Positions 34,977-44,600 of a stretch of 64,000 bases of DNA are shown here, in pieces. The translations under genes and the position numbers were made by a program. This DNA comes from B73-G16 sp964611295 (GTDB lineage: Bacteria > Desulfobacterota > B13-G15): positions 124,001 to 188,000 of the forward strand of contig CAZSWV010000003.1 of NCBI GenBank assembly GCA_964611295.1. Reading direction: 5' to 3'. Below the pieces are notes generated by a model. The model saw nothing but the letters and a program-made list of their open reading frames with translations. It was not told the DNA's origin and searched no databases. Numbering within the stretch: the first letter of the stretch is position 1; each line of letters begins with the position of its first letter.

Positions 34977-35500
34977 GGGAAGAGGTCTTCCGTCGCGCCA
35001 AAAAGATAAGGCTTTTGACCCTTGATGCCGATGGCGTCCTAACCGATGGGAAGCTTTACCTGGATGGCCACGGCAACGAGTGGCAGAGCTTCCACATAAG
35101 GGATGGCCATGGGATAAAGTTGTGCCTTGTAGCGGGTATCCAAGTGGCCATCTTCAGCGGCCGCGTCTCGGAAGCCGTCCGCCGACGTGCAGAAGAACTG
35201 GGGGTGAAGTACTTATACCAAGGGCAAAGGGATAAGGTCCTGTGTTATGAAGAGCTTAAGGCAGAGCTTGGCATAGAGGATGAGGAAGTGTGCTTTGTGG
35301 GCGATGACCTTGTGGACGTCCCCTTGCTCAAGAGGGTGGGGCTTCCAGTGGTCGTGGCAGATGGGGTTAAGGAGGCAAAGGAAGTGGCCTTTTACGTAAC
35401 CGAGGCCCCAGGCGGTCAAGGGGCAGTAAGGGAGGTCTGTGAGCTCATATTGAAGGCACAGGGGAAATGGGAGGAACTTTTAAGGTCTTACGGGCTCTGA
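34973..35500 (+). CDS. kdsC: Kdo 8-phosphate phosphatase
   Basis: HAD-type phosphatase, 175 residues. The nucleophile motif is LLTLDADGVLTDGKLYLD, with IFSGRVSEAVRRRAEELG as motif II and VCFVGDDLVDVPLLKRVG as motif IV; this is the cap-less tetrameric KdsC pattern. It completes the kdsA-kdsD-kdsC path to free Kdo. The 3' end overlaps lptC by 34 bases. Confidence 0.95.
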   Translation: MREEVFRRAKKIRLLTLDADGVLTDGKLYLDGHGNEWQSFHIRDGHGIKLCLVAGIQVAIFSGRVSEAVRRRAEELGVKYLYQGQRDKVLCYEELKAELGIEDEEVCFVGDDLVDVPLLKRVGLPVVVADGVKEAKEVAFYVTEAPGGQGAVREVCELILKAQGKWEELLRSYGL

Positions 35501-36024
35501 AGGTCATGACCCTAGGGGTATTTGTGGCCATAGGCGTTTACGGCCTCTGGGGCCTTGTGGGGCACAGAGGTCCCGCTTTGAAGAAGGCCCCGTCCCCCAA
35601 GGTGGACCTCGAGGTCCAAAAGGCCTCCTACACCGCCTATGCAGGGGATACGCATTGGGGCTTTGAAGCCGAGGAGGTGAGCCGTTGGGCTGAAAAGGAA
35701 GTGCTCATCGCCAAGGGTCTGAGGTTATGGGCAAACCTTAAGGACGGAAGGAGGCTTGAGGCAGAAGCAGGGCAAGGGAAGGCTTCGCAAACAGAGGGGG
35801 TCGTGGAGCTTCAAGGGGGTGTAAAGGTGAGGTTTCAGGACTTGGAGCTTGAGGCCGAGGCTTTGACCTACCAGGTGAGGGACAGTCTGCTCAGGTCCCC
35901 CTCCTCCGTTAGGGTGAGGAAGGGGGACTTGCTCTTACAAGGTCAAGGGTTCTCCTTCGACCTGGATGGCAGGCGTTTGGCCTTAGGAGGAGGGGTTAAA
36001 GCCGTCCTCGGAGGTCGACCTTGA
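35467..36024 (+). CDS. lptC: LPS export protein LptC
   Basis: Bitopic inner-membrane protein of the Lpt bridge, 185 residues. It has an N-terminal membrane span (about 12-31, VMTLGVFVAIGVYGLWGL) and a periplasmic beta-jellyroll (KASYTAYAGDTHWGFEAEEV... and EGVVELQGGVKVRF). Sequence conservation is low in this family; the assignment is supported by position between kdsC and lptA. The ATG follows AGGGGAA. Confidence 0.88.
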   Translation: MGGTFKVLRALKVMTLGVFVAIGVYGLWGLVGHRGPALKKAPSPKVDLEVQKASYTAYAGDTHWGFEAEEVSRWAEKEVLIAKGLRLWANLKDGRRLEAEAGQGKASQTEGVVELQGGVKVRFQDLELEAEALTYQVRDSLLRSPSSVRVRKGDLLLQGQGFSFDLDGRRLALGGGVKAVLGGRP

Positions 36025-36512
36025 AGCGCCTTTCCCTTTTGGCTTTGGCCCTTTTCCTGCTTGTTGGGGCCTCACCCCAAAAACAGGAGCCCCCTGTGGA
36101 GATAAGGTCTATGAGGCTTGATGCGGATTACGGGAAAGGGGTCCTGGTCTTTTCAGGGGCTGTAAACCTTAAAAAGGGGGAGTTCTTCTTACAGAGCGAT
36201 AAGCTCACCGTGTACCTCAAAACGGCAAATGGGACAAATGAAGTGGACTGGGCCGAGGCCACAGGGGAAGTCCACATGTCCTATGGACAGAAGCGGGCAC
36301 GCTGTGGGAGGGCCGTTTACTACGCCCAGGAAGAAAAGGTCCTCCTCGAAGAGGACCCCATAATGTGGGAAGGGGACAACAGGTTGAGGGGCAAAAGGAT
36401 CACCATTTTCCTGAAGGAGGAAAGGGCGATCGTGGAAAGCGGCCCGGGGAAGCCAGTAGAGCTTACCGTAGTGGAGAAAGGGGATGGAAAGGGGTTGCTA
36501 CCGCGTCCTTGA
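36021..36512 (+). CDS. lptA: LPS transport periplasmic protein LptA
   Basis: Periplasmic LPS chaperone with OstA-like beta fold, 163 residues. It starts at a TTG overlapping the lptC stop and has a signal peptide (LSLLALALFLLVGA). The mature part shows GKGVLVFSGAVNLKKGEFFL, LQSDKLTVYL and VDWAEATGEVHMSY, typical OstA repeat features. Between lptC and lptB, it forms part of the trans-envelope bridge. Confidence 0.9.
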   Translation: MKRLSLLALALFLLVGASPQKQEPPVEIRSMRLDADYGKGVLVFSGAVNLKKGEFFLQSDKLTVYLKTANGTNEVDWAEATGEVHMSYGQKRARCGRAVYYAQEEKVLLEEDPIMWEGDNRLRGKRITIFLKEERAIVESGPGKPVELTVVEKGDGKGLLPRP

Positions 36513-37230
36513 GGCAAAAGGGCTCACCAAGTCCTACGGGAAGAGGGAGGTAGTTAGGAGGGTCTCCTTAAAGATACGATCAGGAGAGGTAGTCGGTCTC
36601 CTCGGCCCAAACGGGGCGGGTAAGACCACCACTTTTTACATGATCATCGGGTTCGTTAGGCCTGATCAGGGGCAGATCCTCCTTGACGGGGAAGACCTAA
36701 AGGACCTTCCCGTTCACCTTAGGGCCAAAAGGGGTATAACCTACCTACCGCAGGAACCCTCGGTCTTCCGAAGGCTTACGGTACTCGAAAACCTCCTGGC
36801 GGTCTTAGAACTCCTGCCCTTGGAAAAGGGGGAGAGGCTGAAGAGGGCCTATGGGGTCTTAGAGGAGCTGGGGATAAAGGAGCTCGAAAGGCAGAAGGCC
36901 TCGACCCTCTCAGGGGGAGAAAGGAGGAAGGTGGAGATAGCCAGGGCCTTGGTCCTTGAGCCTTCCTTTATCTTGCTCGATGAGCCCTTTGCAGGGATAG
37001 ACCCCCTTACGGTTTCTGAAGTCCAGAGGATCATCCTTGGGCTCAAGGACAAGGGGATAGGGGTTCTACTTTCAGATCATAACGTCTACGAGACCCTTAA
37101 GATATGCGACAGGGCTTATATCCTCTACGAGGGCCAGGTCCTTAAGGAGGGGGCTCCCGAGGAGATAGTCGGCCACGAAGGGGTAAGGAGGGTCTATTTA
37201 GGGGAATCCTTTAGGCTGGCGGGGAGATAA
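36484..37230 (+). CDS. lptB: LPS export ABC transporter ATPase LptB
   Basis: Cytoplasmic ATPase powering LPS extraction, 248 residues. Walker A GLLGPNGAGKTTTFYMI, the LptB-type GITYLPQEPSVFRRLT, signature LSGGERRKVEIARAL and Walker B FILLDEPFAGIDPLTV are all intact. It overlaps lptA by 29 bases and is followed immediately by rpoN, as in many Gram-negative bacteria. The permease genes lptFG are elsewhere. Confidence 0.95.
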   Translation: MERGCYRVLEAKGLTKSYGKREVVRRVSLKIRSGEVVGLLGPNGAGKTTTFYMIIGFVRPDQGQILLDGEDLKDLPVHLRAKRGITYLPQEPSVFRRLTVLENLLAVLELLPLEKGERLKRAYGVLEELGIKELERQKASTLSGGERRKVEIARALVLEPSFILLDEPFAGIDPLTVSEVQRIILGLKDKGIGVLLSDHNVYETLKICDRAYILYEGQVLKEGAPEEIVGHEGVRRVYLGESFRLAGR

Positions 37231-38574
37231 ATGGGCGTGGACCTTAAACAAGAGGTCCGTCTGAGCCAACAGCTGATCCTCACGCCTCAGCTCCAACAGG
37301 CCATAAAGCTTTTACAGCTCAACAGGATGGAGCTAGAGGAGGCCATACAAGAGGAGCTCGCCTCAAACCCCTTCCTTGAAGAGGCCGAAACCCCTGTTGA
37401 GGAAGAGCCTACATGGGAGGGTTCTGCCTATGGCACGGGTCTGCGGGCCTCGAGGCGGAAAGACCCCTATGAGGAACTCCCAGCCCTTGAGGAAACCGTA
37501 GGGGTGGAGATGACCCTTCAGGAATACCTCCTTTGGCAATTGAGGATGTCAGACCTAGGACCTGAACAGATGCGTATAGGTTCCTACATCATAGGGAACC
37601 TCGACGAAGACGGTTACCTAAAAGTCCCCTTGGAGGAGATAGCCCAAGACCTCGGGGTAAAGGTCGTGGAGGTGGAGGAGGTACTGAAAGTGATACAGGA
37701 CTTCGACCCCCCAGGGGTAGGGGCAAGGGACCTGAGGGAATGCCTCTTGATCCAAGTGAGGCAGAGGGAGGATGCCCCAGAGTTGCTAGAGCGCCTGCTA
37801 ACCCAAGGTTTCGAAGACCTCATGAAGCGCGATCTTAAGAGGTTAAGCGAGCGCCTTGGAGTAGAGGTCGAGGAGGTAGAGAGGGCCTTGTGTTTCTTGA
37901 AGCTTTTGGAAACCAAGCCAGGGAGGGCCTTCTCCTCGAAGGCGTCTGAGTATGTGGTGCCGGACGTTTTCGTCTACAAAAAGGGCGAGGACTATGAGGT
38001 TTCTTTAAACGAGGAGGGCCTTCCTAAGTTGAGGATCAGCGCTTATTACCGTGAGCTTTTGAGGGAGAAGAAGGAGGGGGTACCCCAATCCTATCTCAGG
38101 CAGAAGTTCAAGGAAGCCCAGTGGTTTTTAAAGGGACTCGAACAAAGGCAAAAGACCTTGGAGAGGATTACAAGGAGCATTTTCAAGTTCCAGAGGGAAT
38201 TCCTGGAAAGGGGCCTTGAGGCCTTGAGGCCTTTGGTCCTTAAGGACGTGGCTGAGGACACGGGACTTCACGAATCCACGGTCAGCAGGGCCATAGCGGG
38301 CAAATACGTCTGGACACCCCAAGGGATCTTCCCTTTGAAGTTCTTCTTTTCAAGCAAGGTGGGCGAGGGCCTCGTGGAGATGTCTTCAAAGAAGGTGAAA
38401 AAGCTCATAGAAGACCTCATAGCCCAAGAGGACCCCAAGGCCCCTTTGAGCGACCAGGAGATAGCCAAGATCCTCAAAGAACGCTACGGCTTGACCATCG
38501 CAAGAAGGACAGTGGCCAAATACAGGGAATCCTTGGGGATACCGCCTTCCAAGGAGAGGAAGAGACCCCCTTAG
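37231..38574 (+). CDS. rpoN: RNA polymerase sigma-54 factor
   Basis: Alternative sigma factor for enhancer-dependent promoters, 447 residues. The N-terminal activator-interaction region is glutamine- and leucine-rich (QLILTPQLQQAIKLLQLNRM). A core-binding domain follows, then the helix-turn-helix STVSRAIAGKYVWTPQGIFP, and the RpoN box ARRTVAKYRE near the C-terminus. The ATG abuts the lptB stop. The genes that usually follow (hpf, ptsN) are absent; a convergent histidine kinase lies there instead. Confidence 0.95.
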   Translation: MGVDLKQEVRLSQQLILTPQLQQAIKLLQLNRMELEEAIQEELASNPFLEEAETPVEEEPTWEGSAYGTGLRASRRKDPYEELPALEETVGVEMTLQEYLLWQLRMSDLGPEQMRIGSYIIGNLDEDGYLKVPLEEIAQDLGVKVVEVEEVLKVIQDFDPPGVGARDLRECLLIQVRQREDAPELLERLLTQGFEDLMKRDLKRLSERLGVEVEEVERALCFLKLLETKPGRAFSSKASEYVVPDVFVYKKGEDYEVSLNEEGLPKLRISAYYRELLREKKEGVPQSYLRQKFKEAQWFLKGLEQRQKTLERITRSIFKFQREFLERGLEALRPLVLKDVAEDTGLHESTVSRAIAGKYVWTPQGIFPLKFFFSSKVGEGLVEMSSKKVKKLIEDLIAQEDPKAPLSDQEIAKILKERYGLTIARRTVAKYRESLGIPPSKERKRPP

Positions 38575-38690
38575 CCACGTTTGGCCCGTGCTCGCTGGAA
38601 AAACTGAAGCCTTTTGGGATACTCTGCAGCGCCTAGGGCTCCGGATATTGCGCCGATCAGACTGAGGAAACCCTTTAGCTCCTCTACCAT
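38571..38690 (-). CDS. Possible small protein of unknown function (39 residues)
   Basis: A short frame from ATG 38690, with AGGAG seven bases upstream, to a TAA that overlaps the rpoN stop on the other strand. The product is MVEELKGFLSLIGAISGALG and so on, ending in a basic tail (QRARAKRG): a hydrophobic glycine- and alanine-rich stretch followed by charges. The frame stays open upstream into the end of the histidine kinase. Nothing is recognised, and it could be chance; it fills the gap between rpoN and the kinase gene. Confidence 0.3.
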   Translation of the reverse strand: MVEELKGFLSLIGAISGALGAAEYPKRLQFFQRARAKRG

Positions 38691-38731
38691 CAAAAGGCTC
38701 CTGGCATTAAAGACTGTAAAAGGGTCATTGC

Positions 38732-40585
38732 CTATTGCCTCATGGCAGGCAGTATCACCCTGAAGGTGGCCCCGCGGCCGGGTTCGCTTTCCACCTCAAT
38801 CCTTCCGGAATGCTCCTTTACGATCCCATAGGATACCGAAAGGCCGAGTCCGGTCCCCCTTCCCACCTCCTTTGTGGTGAAGAAGGGGTCGAAGATCCGG
38901 GGCAAGACCTCTTTCGGGATGCCTTCGCCGGTATCGGTGAAGGAGATCTCGACCTCATCGCTCTCCTTAAGGTAACGCGTCCTTATGGTAAGGGTCCCCT
39001 CGCCCTTCATGGCGTCCACTGCGTTTAAGATGATGTTGGTGAAGACCTGCTTCAACTGTCCTGCATTTGCTAGGACGTGGGGTACCTCAGGGTCGAGTTC
39101 CTTCACTATCCTTATGTTGTGAAAGGTGGCCTGTTTTTCCAGGAACAAGAGGCCTTCGTTCAGGGCCTGGTTGACGTCAAGGGGGCCCTTTTCCGGACTT
39201 GACTTACGGGCGAACTCCAAGAGGCTCTTTACGATTTCCTTGCAGCGCGTGGCCTCAGCCACGATCCTTTCCAGGTCCTTCCTCTTGGGATCCTCCGGCT
39301 CCATTTCTTCGAGTAGAAGGCTTGCGAAAAGCAGGATCCCCCCTAGTGGGTTGTTTATCTCATGGGCGACCCCTGCGGCCATCTCGCCAAGAGAGCGCAG
39401 CTTTTCGGACTGTAAGAGCTGAAGTTGCGTTTCCTGGAGTTTCCTCTCCATCTCGAGCCTCGGCCTGAGGTCCGTGAATATCCCCACCGATGCCACCTCC
39501 TCGCCGTCCCGGTAAACGAGGGCGGCTGAGAGGTGTATGGGGATCTGGTTGCCTTTGGAATCAAGGACCACAAGCTCCCCGCTGAAACGCCCAGGACCAC
39601 CGAAATCCTGACTCCTGAGCCTCTTCATGATCTCTTTGGCCATACCTGGAGGGTAAAGCTCCGAAATGTGTTTTTTCCCCACCACCTCTTCTGCCTTATA
39701 GCCCAAAAGTTCCTCGGCTGCCTTGTTGAAGATGACTATATTCCCCTTTGTATCTATAGCCACGATCCCGTAAGGGGAGCTCTCTATTATGCTTCTAAGG
39801 AACTCATTTGAGGCCTTAAGCTCCTCCTCCAGTTTCTTCCTGTCAGTTATATCGACACTCATACCCTCATAGCCTATGATCCTGCCTTCTTCATCGGTTA
39901 CGGCATGCGCTGTGTGGAGCACCGTTATACAGGAGCCGTCCTTCCTCTTGAACTGGACCTCCCAGTTCTTGACAAAGCCCTCCTGCTCGATACGCCGCTG
40001 GAGGACCTTCCTGTCCTCGGGGTTTACATAAAGGTCAGTGGGGATATATATCCCCAAAAGCTCTTCCTTTGAGCCATAGCCCAACATGTCCAGGAAGGCC
40101 TGGTTACAATCGACAAAGCGGCCTTCTACGGTGCTGATGAAGACCCCTTCCTGCACCTTTTCGAAGAGCTCCCTGTAACGGCGCTCAGAAGCCTTAAGCC
40201 TTTCCTCAAACTCCTTCCTGACGGTGATATCCGTCAAATATGCACAGTACTTCCTCCTGGGGATCTCCTCCATAAGCAAAAAACAGACATAAGCCACCTT
40301 CTGAACCGAAGGGAAGAAAAACTCCAAACAGACCTTATCACCCTGACCACATAACCCCTTAAGGACCTCCTCCAACCCCTCCCCAAAGAGGCAAAAGACA
40401 TCACGCCCCACCAGTTCTCCCCTCGGCACCCCAAAAAACACAGATGCCATTTGATTTGCATAGGAGACCTCCCCTTCTTCCGAAAAGACCAAGATGGCAT
40501 CATTGCTCATCTCCACCAGGGAAACCAACTCCTCCCTTGTCAAAGGAATAAAAAGGCTTTTCTCATTTCGCTCTTCTCCCCCCAT
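38732..40585 (-). CDS. PAS-domain sensor histidine kinase
   Basis: Soluble sensor kinase of 617 residues without membrane segments. Three PAS domains are apparent (about 15-125, 135-250 and 262-385). The HisKA domain has the phosphorylated His in GEMAAGVAHEINNPLGG, and the HATPase domain has the N box LKQVFTNIILNAVDAM, G1 DTGEGIPKEVLPRIFDPFFT and GRGTGLGLSVSYGIV. The class resembles NtrB/AtoS-type kinases. It is divergent from the metF/hdrA operon at 40749 and has no adjacent cognate regulator; the receiver protein at 46677 is a candidate partner. Cytosolic PAS domains suggest redox or metabolite sensing. Confidence 0.92.
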   Translation of the reverse strand: MGGEERNEKSLFIPLTREELVSLVEMSNDAILVFSEEGEVSYANQMASVFFGVPRGELVGRDVFCLFGEGLEEVLKGLCGQGDKVCLEFFFPSVQKVAYVCFLLMEEIPRRKYCAYLTDITVRKEFEERLKASERRYRELFEKVQEGVFISTVEGRFVDCNQAFLDMLGYGSKEELLGIYIPTDLYVNPEDRKVLQRRIEQEGFVKNWEVQFKRKDGSCITVLHTAHAVTDEEGRIIGYEGMSVDITDRKKLEEELKASNEFLRSIIESSPYGIVAIDTKGNIVIFNKAAEELLGYKAEEVVGKKHISELYPPGMAKEIMKRLRSQDFGGPGRFSGELVVLDSKGNQIPIHLSAALVYRDGEEVASVGIFTDLRPRLEMERKLQETQLQLLQSEKLRSLGEMAAGVAHEINNPLGGILLFASLLLEEMEPEDPKRKDLERIVAEATRCKEIVKSLLEFARKSSPEKGPLDVNQALNEGLLFLEKQATFHNIRIVKELDPEVPHVLANAGQLKQVFTNIILNAVDAMKGEGTLTIRTRYLKESDEVEISFTDTGEGIPKEVLPRIFDPFFTTKEVGRGTGLGLSVSYGIVKEHSGRIEVESEPGRGATFRVILPAMRQ

Positions 40586-40690
40586 ATATCCACCTCCATC
40601 CTAAATCAATGATCCTTTATAACCCACAAGTCAAGACTATAAACGCAAATTACACGGTTAATTCCTTCACACCACAAGAAATTGCGCACC

Positions 40691-40718
40691 TTGACACAGC
40701 ACTTTGCTGTTGTAAAAT
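40691..40718 (+). promoter_or_regulatory. Promoter of the metF-like/hdrA operon with an embedded palindrome
   Basis: TTGACA (40691-40696), a 16-base spacer and TAAAAT (40713-40718) lie 30 bases before the first start codon of the operon. A perfect inverted repeat, ACAGCA-CTT-TGCTGT, occupies 40696-40710, between the -35 and -10 hexamers. That is where a dimeric repressor or MerR-type activator would bind. Which regulator it is cannot be told. Confidence 0.7.
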
Positions 40719-40748
40719 TAGAAAAGTAAAACATCGATTGAGGAAAAG

Positions 40749-41621
40749 ATGCGTTGGACTGAGAGGTTGAGGAGGGGTGAGTTTTTGGTGGTTGTGGAGG
40801 TGCTTCCTCCAAAAGGTGCTGATCTTCAAGGTTTTGAAAAGAAGTTAGTCCCAGTGAAGGGGCTTGTCGATGCAGTGTATTTGCCGTCCCTTCAAGGTGC
40901 GGTGATGAGGGCCAGTCCTTGGGGGGTAGCGAAGCCTTTGAGGGATAGGGGTTATGAGGTGATCTTTGAGGTCAGCTGTGCCCATCAGAACCGTTTGGCC
41001 TTGCAGGCGGAGCTCTTAGGGGCCGCGCTTTTGGGGCTAGAGAACGTGGTGGTGGTCGAAGGGGACGATCCCAAGTTGGGGGACCATCCGGAGGCAAAGC
41101 CGGTGTTTGACGTCCATGTAAAGGAGCTCTTGGGAGGGTTAGCTGCCATGAAGAGGGGGAAGGACATGGCCGGAGGTGACCTTGAGGCCCCGGTCTACTT
41201 CTGTGTAGGGGCCAAGGTGGATGCGAGCCTTGACGGTCCTTCCCTTGAAGGAGAGTGGGAGGCTATGGCCCAGATGGTGGAGCTTGGTGTGGAGTTCTTC
41301 TTCACCACCTCGGTCTATGACTTGAGGAAGATGGAGCGTTTCATGCAAGGGGCCTCTAAGCTAGGGGTGCCGGTGTTGGCCGGGGTGATGCTTTTGAAAT
41401 CGGCTGGTATGGCCCGTTATCTGCAGAAACACGTACCTGGTGTTTACATCCCCGAGGAGGTGGTGGAGAGGCTCCTTTACGCCGCCGACAGGGCGTATGC
41501 CTCGGTCAAGCTTGCCTCTGAGCTAATCCGAGGGCTCAAGGGGATATGTCAGGGGGTGGAGATCGTGACCCTCGGATGGGAGGACAAGGTCCCCATGGTC
41601 CTCGAGGAGGTGTCGAGCTGA
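40749..41621 (+). CDS. Divergent MetF-like (methylenetetrahydrofolate reductase fold) protein
   Basis: A 290-residue TIM-barrel protein clearly related to MetF but distinct from the two other MetF copies in this window. It keeps the N-terminal catalytic-Glu region (VVVEVLPPKGAD), GDHPEAKPVFDVH, and the C-terminal GVMLLKSAGMARYLQKHVPG. It changes positions conserved in the others: DAVNVTD becomes DAVYLPSLQG, (T)CRDRNR becomes SCAHQNR, and CLTGD becomes VVEGDD. These regions line the folate and flavin pockets, so its substrate or role may differ. As first gene of the operon, it overlaps hdrA by one base. It could be a structural partner, a different C1 enzyme, or MetF with altered folate preference. 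Confidence 0.8.
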   Translation: MRWTERLRRGEFLVVVEVLPPKGADLQGFEKKLVPVKGLVDAVYLPSLQGAVMRASPWGVAKPLRDRGYEVIFEVSCAHQNRLALQAELLGAALLGLENVVVVEGDDPKLGDHPEAKPVFDVHVKELLGGLAAMKRGKDMAGGDLEAPVYFCVGAKVDASLDGPSLEGEWEAMAQMVELGVEFFFTTSVYDLRKMERFMQGASKLGVPVLAGVMLLKSAGMARYLQKHVPGVYIPEEVVERLLYAADRAYASVKLASELIRGLKGICQGVEIVTLGWEDKVPMVLEEVSS

Positions 41622-44600
41622 TGGCGTCCGGGGCTGTGCTTGTAGTAGGTGGAGGTATAGCAGGCCTCCAAGCCTCCTTGGACCTGGCGGATTCTGGCTT
41701 TAAGGTCTATTTACTTGAGGAATCCCCCTCCCTTGGCGGACGCATGGCCCAGCTCGACAAGACCTTCCCTACGAACGACTGTTCCATCTGTATCCTTTCG
41801 CCAAAGCTTGTGGAGTGCGGAAGGCACCCCCACGTGGAGCTTTTGACCTATTCGGAACTCCTCTCCCTCCAAGGGGGCCCAGGGGAATTCAAGGCCAAGG
41901 TGTTGAAGAAACCGAGGTCCATAAGGGAAGAGCTCTGTACCGGCTGCGGTACCTGTGTGGAAAAGTGTCCCACCAAGGTCCCAAGTGAATTCGACCAAGG
42001 CAGGGGTAAGCGCAAGGCCATTTACATACCTTACCCCCAGGCCATCCCGAGGATCCCGGTCATAGATAGGGAGGTTTGTACCTTTTTCCTCAAAGGCAAG
42101 TGTAGGACCTGCGAGAAGGTGTGCCCGGCAGGGGCGATAGATTACGGACAGACCCCCTTGGAGCTCGAGCTGGAAGTGGGGGCTGTTATCTTAGCCATGG
42201 GCTATGAGGTTTTAGACCAAGACCTCAGGCTCTATGGCTATGGGCACCTGCCCGATGTGGTCACAAGCCTCGAGTTCGAGCGGTTCCTCTCAGCCTCAGG
42301 ACCTACGGGTGGGGAGGTGTTAAGGCCTTCGGATGGCGCGCACCCCAAGAAGGTGGCCTGGGTTCAGTGTGTGGGTTCGAGGAACCATCAGAAGCAGAGG
42401 GGTTATTGTTCTTCTGTCTGCTGTATGTACGCCATAAAGCAAGCCATAATCGCCAAAGAGCATTCGCCTGGGCTTGAGGCAGCGATCTTTTACATAGACA
42501 TAAGGGCCTTTGGGAAGGGCTTCGATTCCTATTACGAAAGGGCCCGTTCGGAAGGCATAAGGTTTGTGAGGTCCCTGGTCTCGAAAGTGGAAGGAGGACC
42601 GGAGGGTAAAGGGGTCTTCCTCCATTACGTGGACGAAGGGGGGAGGTTCTTTAAAGAGGGTTTTGACCTATTGGTGCTCTCAGTAGGCCTTAAGCCCTCT
42701 GAGTCTGCCCTCTTTACGCTTGAAAGGCTTGGGATAAGTGTAGGGCCTTACGGTTTCCTCCAAGGGGTGACAGAAGAGGTCCTCTCCACTTCAAGGCCTG
42801 GGGTCTTCGTATGTGGGGTCCTTGAATCCCCTAAGGACATCCCTGAATCAGTATGTCAAGCCTCCGGGGCAGCTGCCCTGGCTTCATCCCTCATATCTCC
42901 CATGAGGTGGAAGGAGGTAAAGGGGAAGGTCCTTCCACCTGAAAGGGAGGTAGAAGGGGAACCTCCAAGGATCGGAGTCTTCATTTGCCACTGCGGGGTA
43001 AACATCGCAGGGGTAGTGGACGTACAGGAGGTGGCAGAGTCCTTAAAGGGCATTCCAGACGTGGTCCATGTGGAGACAAGCCTCTTTACCTGTGCGGAGA
43101 ACACCCAGCGGAGGATAAAGGAAGTCATCCAACAGATGGGTCTGAACAGGGTAGTGGTTGCTGCCTGTAGTCCGAGGACCCACGAGCCCCTTTTCCAGCA
43201 GACCCTTAGGGAAGCAGGCCTCAACCCTTATCTGTTCGAGATGGCCAACATCCGTGACCAGTGTTCTTGGGTCCACATGAAGGACAAGGCTCGGGCTACC
43301 GAAAAGGCGAAGGACCTGGTGGCCATGGCCGTTAAGGCTGCAAGGGCCTTGAGGCCCCTCAAAAAGGAACGCGTTCCGGTGAAGAAACGGGCCCTTGTGG
43401 TAGGGGGAGGGCTTGCAGGGATGCAGGCCGCCTTGGGGTTCGCCAGGGCGGGTTTTGAGGCAGTTCTGGTGGAAAGGGAAGCGGAACTGGGAGGGAACCT
43501 GAAGAGGGTGCGTTGGACCCTTACGGGGAAGGACCCTCAGAGGGTACTTGAAGACCTAAAGGAGAAGGTCTCCAGGGACCCTAGGATCCAAGTGGTCTTA
43601 AACGCCCAGGTGGTAGATCACGAGGGATTTCAGGGCAATTTCCAGACCGGGGTGGTCATAGCACCTACTATGGCTTACATGAGGTTTGAGCACGGGGTGG
43701 CGGTCCTCGCTACAGGTGCTGAGGAGTTAAAGCCCAAGGAATACGCATACGGCCAGGACCCAAGGGTCATGACGCAGTTGGAGTTCGAGGAAGCCCTTTG
43801 GAAAGGGGATCCACAGGTCCTTGGGGCAAATGCCGTGGTGATGGTCCAGTGTGTGGGCTCGAGGAACCAGGAAAGGCCCTATTGTTCGAGGATCTGCTGC
43901 CAGATGGCGGTAAAGAACGCCTTGAAGTTCAAGGAACTGAACCCAAAGGGGGAGGTATACGTCCTCTATAGGGACATAAGGACGTATGGGCTCTTGGAGA
44001 CCTACTATCGCCTTTGTAGGGAAAAGGGCGTGGCCTTCCTCAGGTACGAGCCCGAAAGGCCCCCCTTGGTCGAGCCCCTTTTGGACGGCCTTTCGGTCGA
44101 AGTCTGGGAAGCGGTCCTTAGGCGGAGCTTGCGCCTGAAAGCAGACCTATTGGTTTTAAGCACCGCCCTTGTCCCCTTGGAGAACGAAGAGCTTGCAGCC
44201 CTTTTCCGGGTCCCTCGGACCCTTGAAGGCTTCTATCAAGAGGCCCACATGAAGCTGAGACCGGTGGAGACAGCCACCCCCGGGATCTTCATATGTGGAC
44301 TGGCCCACTGGCCGAAACTGATGGAAGAAAGCATGGCCCAGGCCCTGGCGGTCGTCTCCCGTGCTTCGACCATATTGTCCAGGGACCATCTTGAGGTAGG
44401 AGGGGTAGTCGCCAGGGTGAACCCCGATCTATGTGCCGCATGTCTTATCTGTGTGAGGGCATGTCCCTATGGGGTTCCGTATATAGATGAGGAGGGCCGT
44501 TCTGTCATAGACCCGGCGCGCTGTAGGGGTTGTGGCAACTGTGCAGCGGTCTGTCCGCAAAAGGCCATAGAACTTGACGGATTCAGGGACGAACAGGTCC

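Noticed and set aside
40691..40710. Possible sigma-54 (-24/-12) promoter TTGACAC...TTTGC before the metF-like gene, tempting because rpoN is nearby
   Set aside because: The GG of -24 is GA and the distance to the -12 GC is one base too long; a TTGACA-16-TAAAAT sigma-70 promoter fits better.
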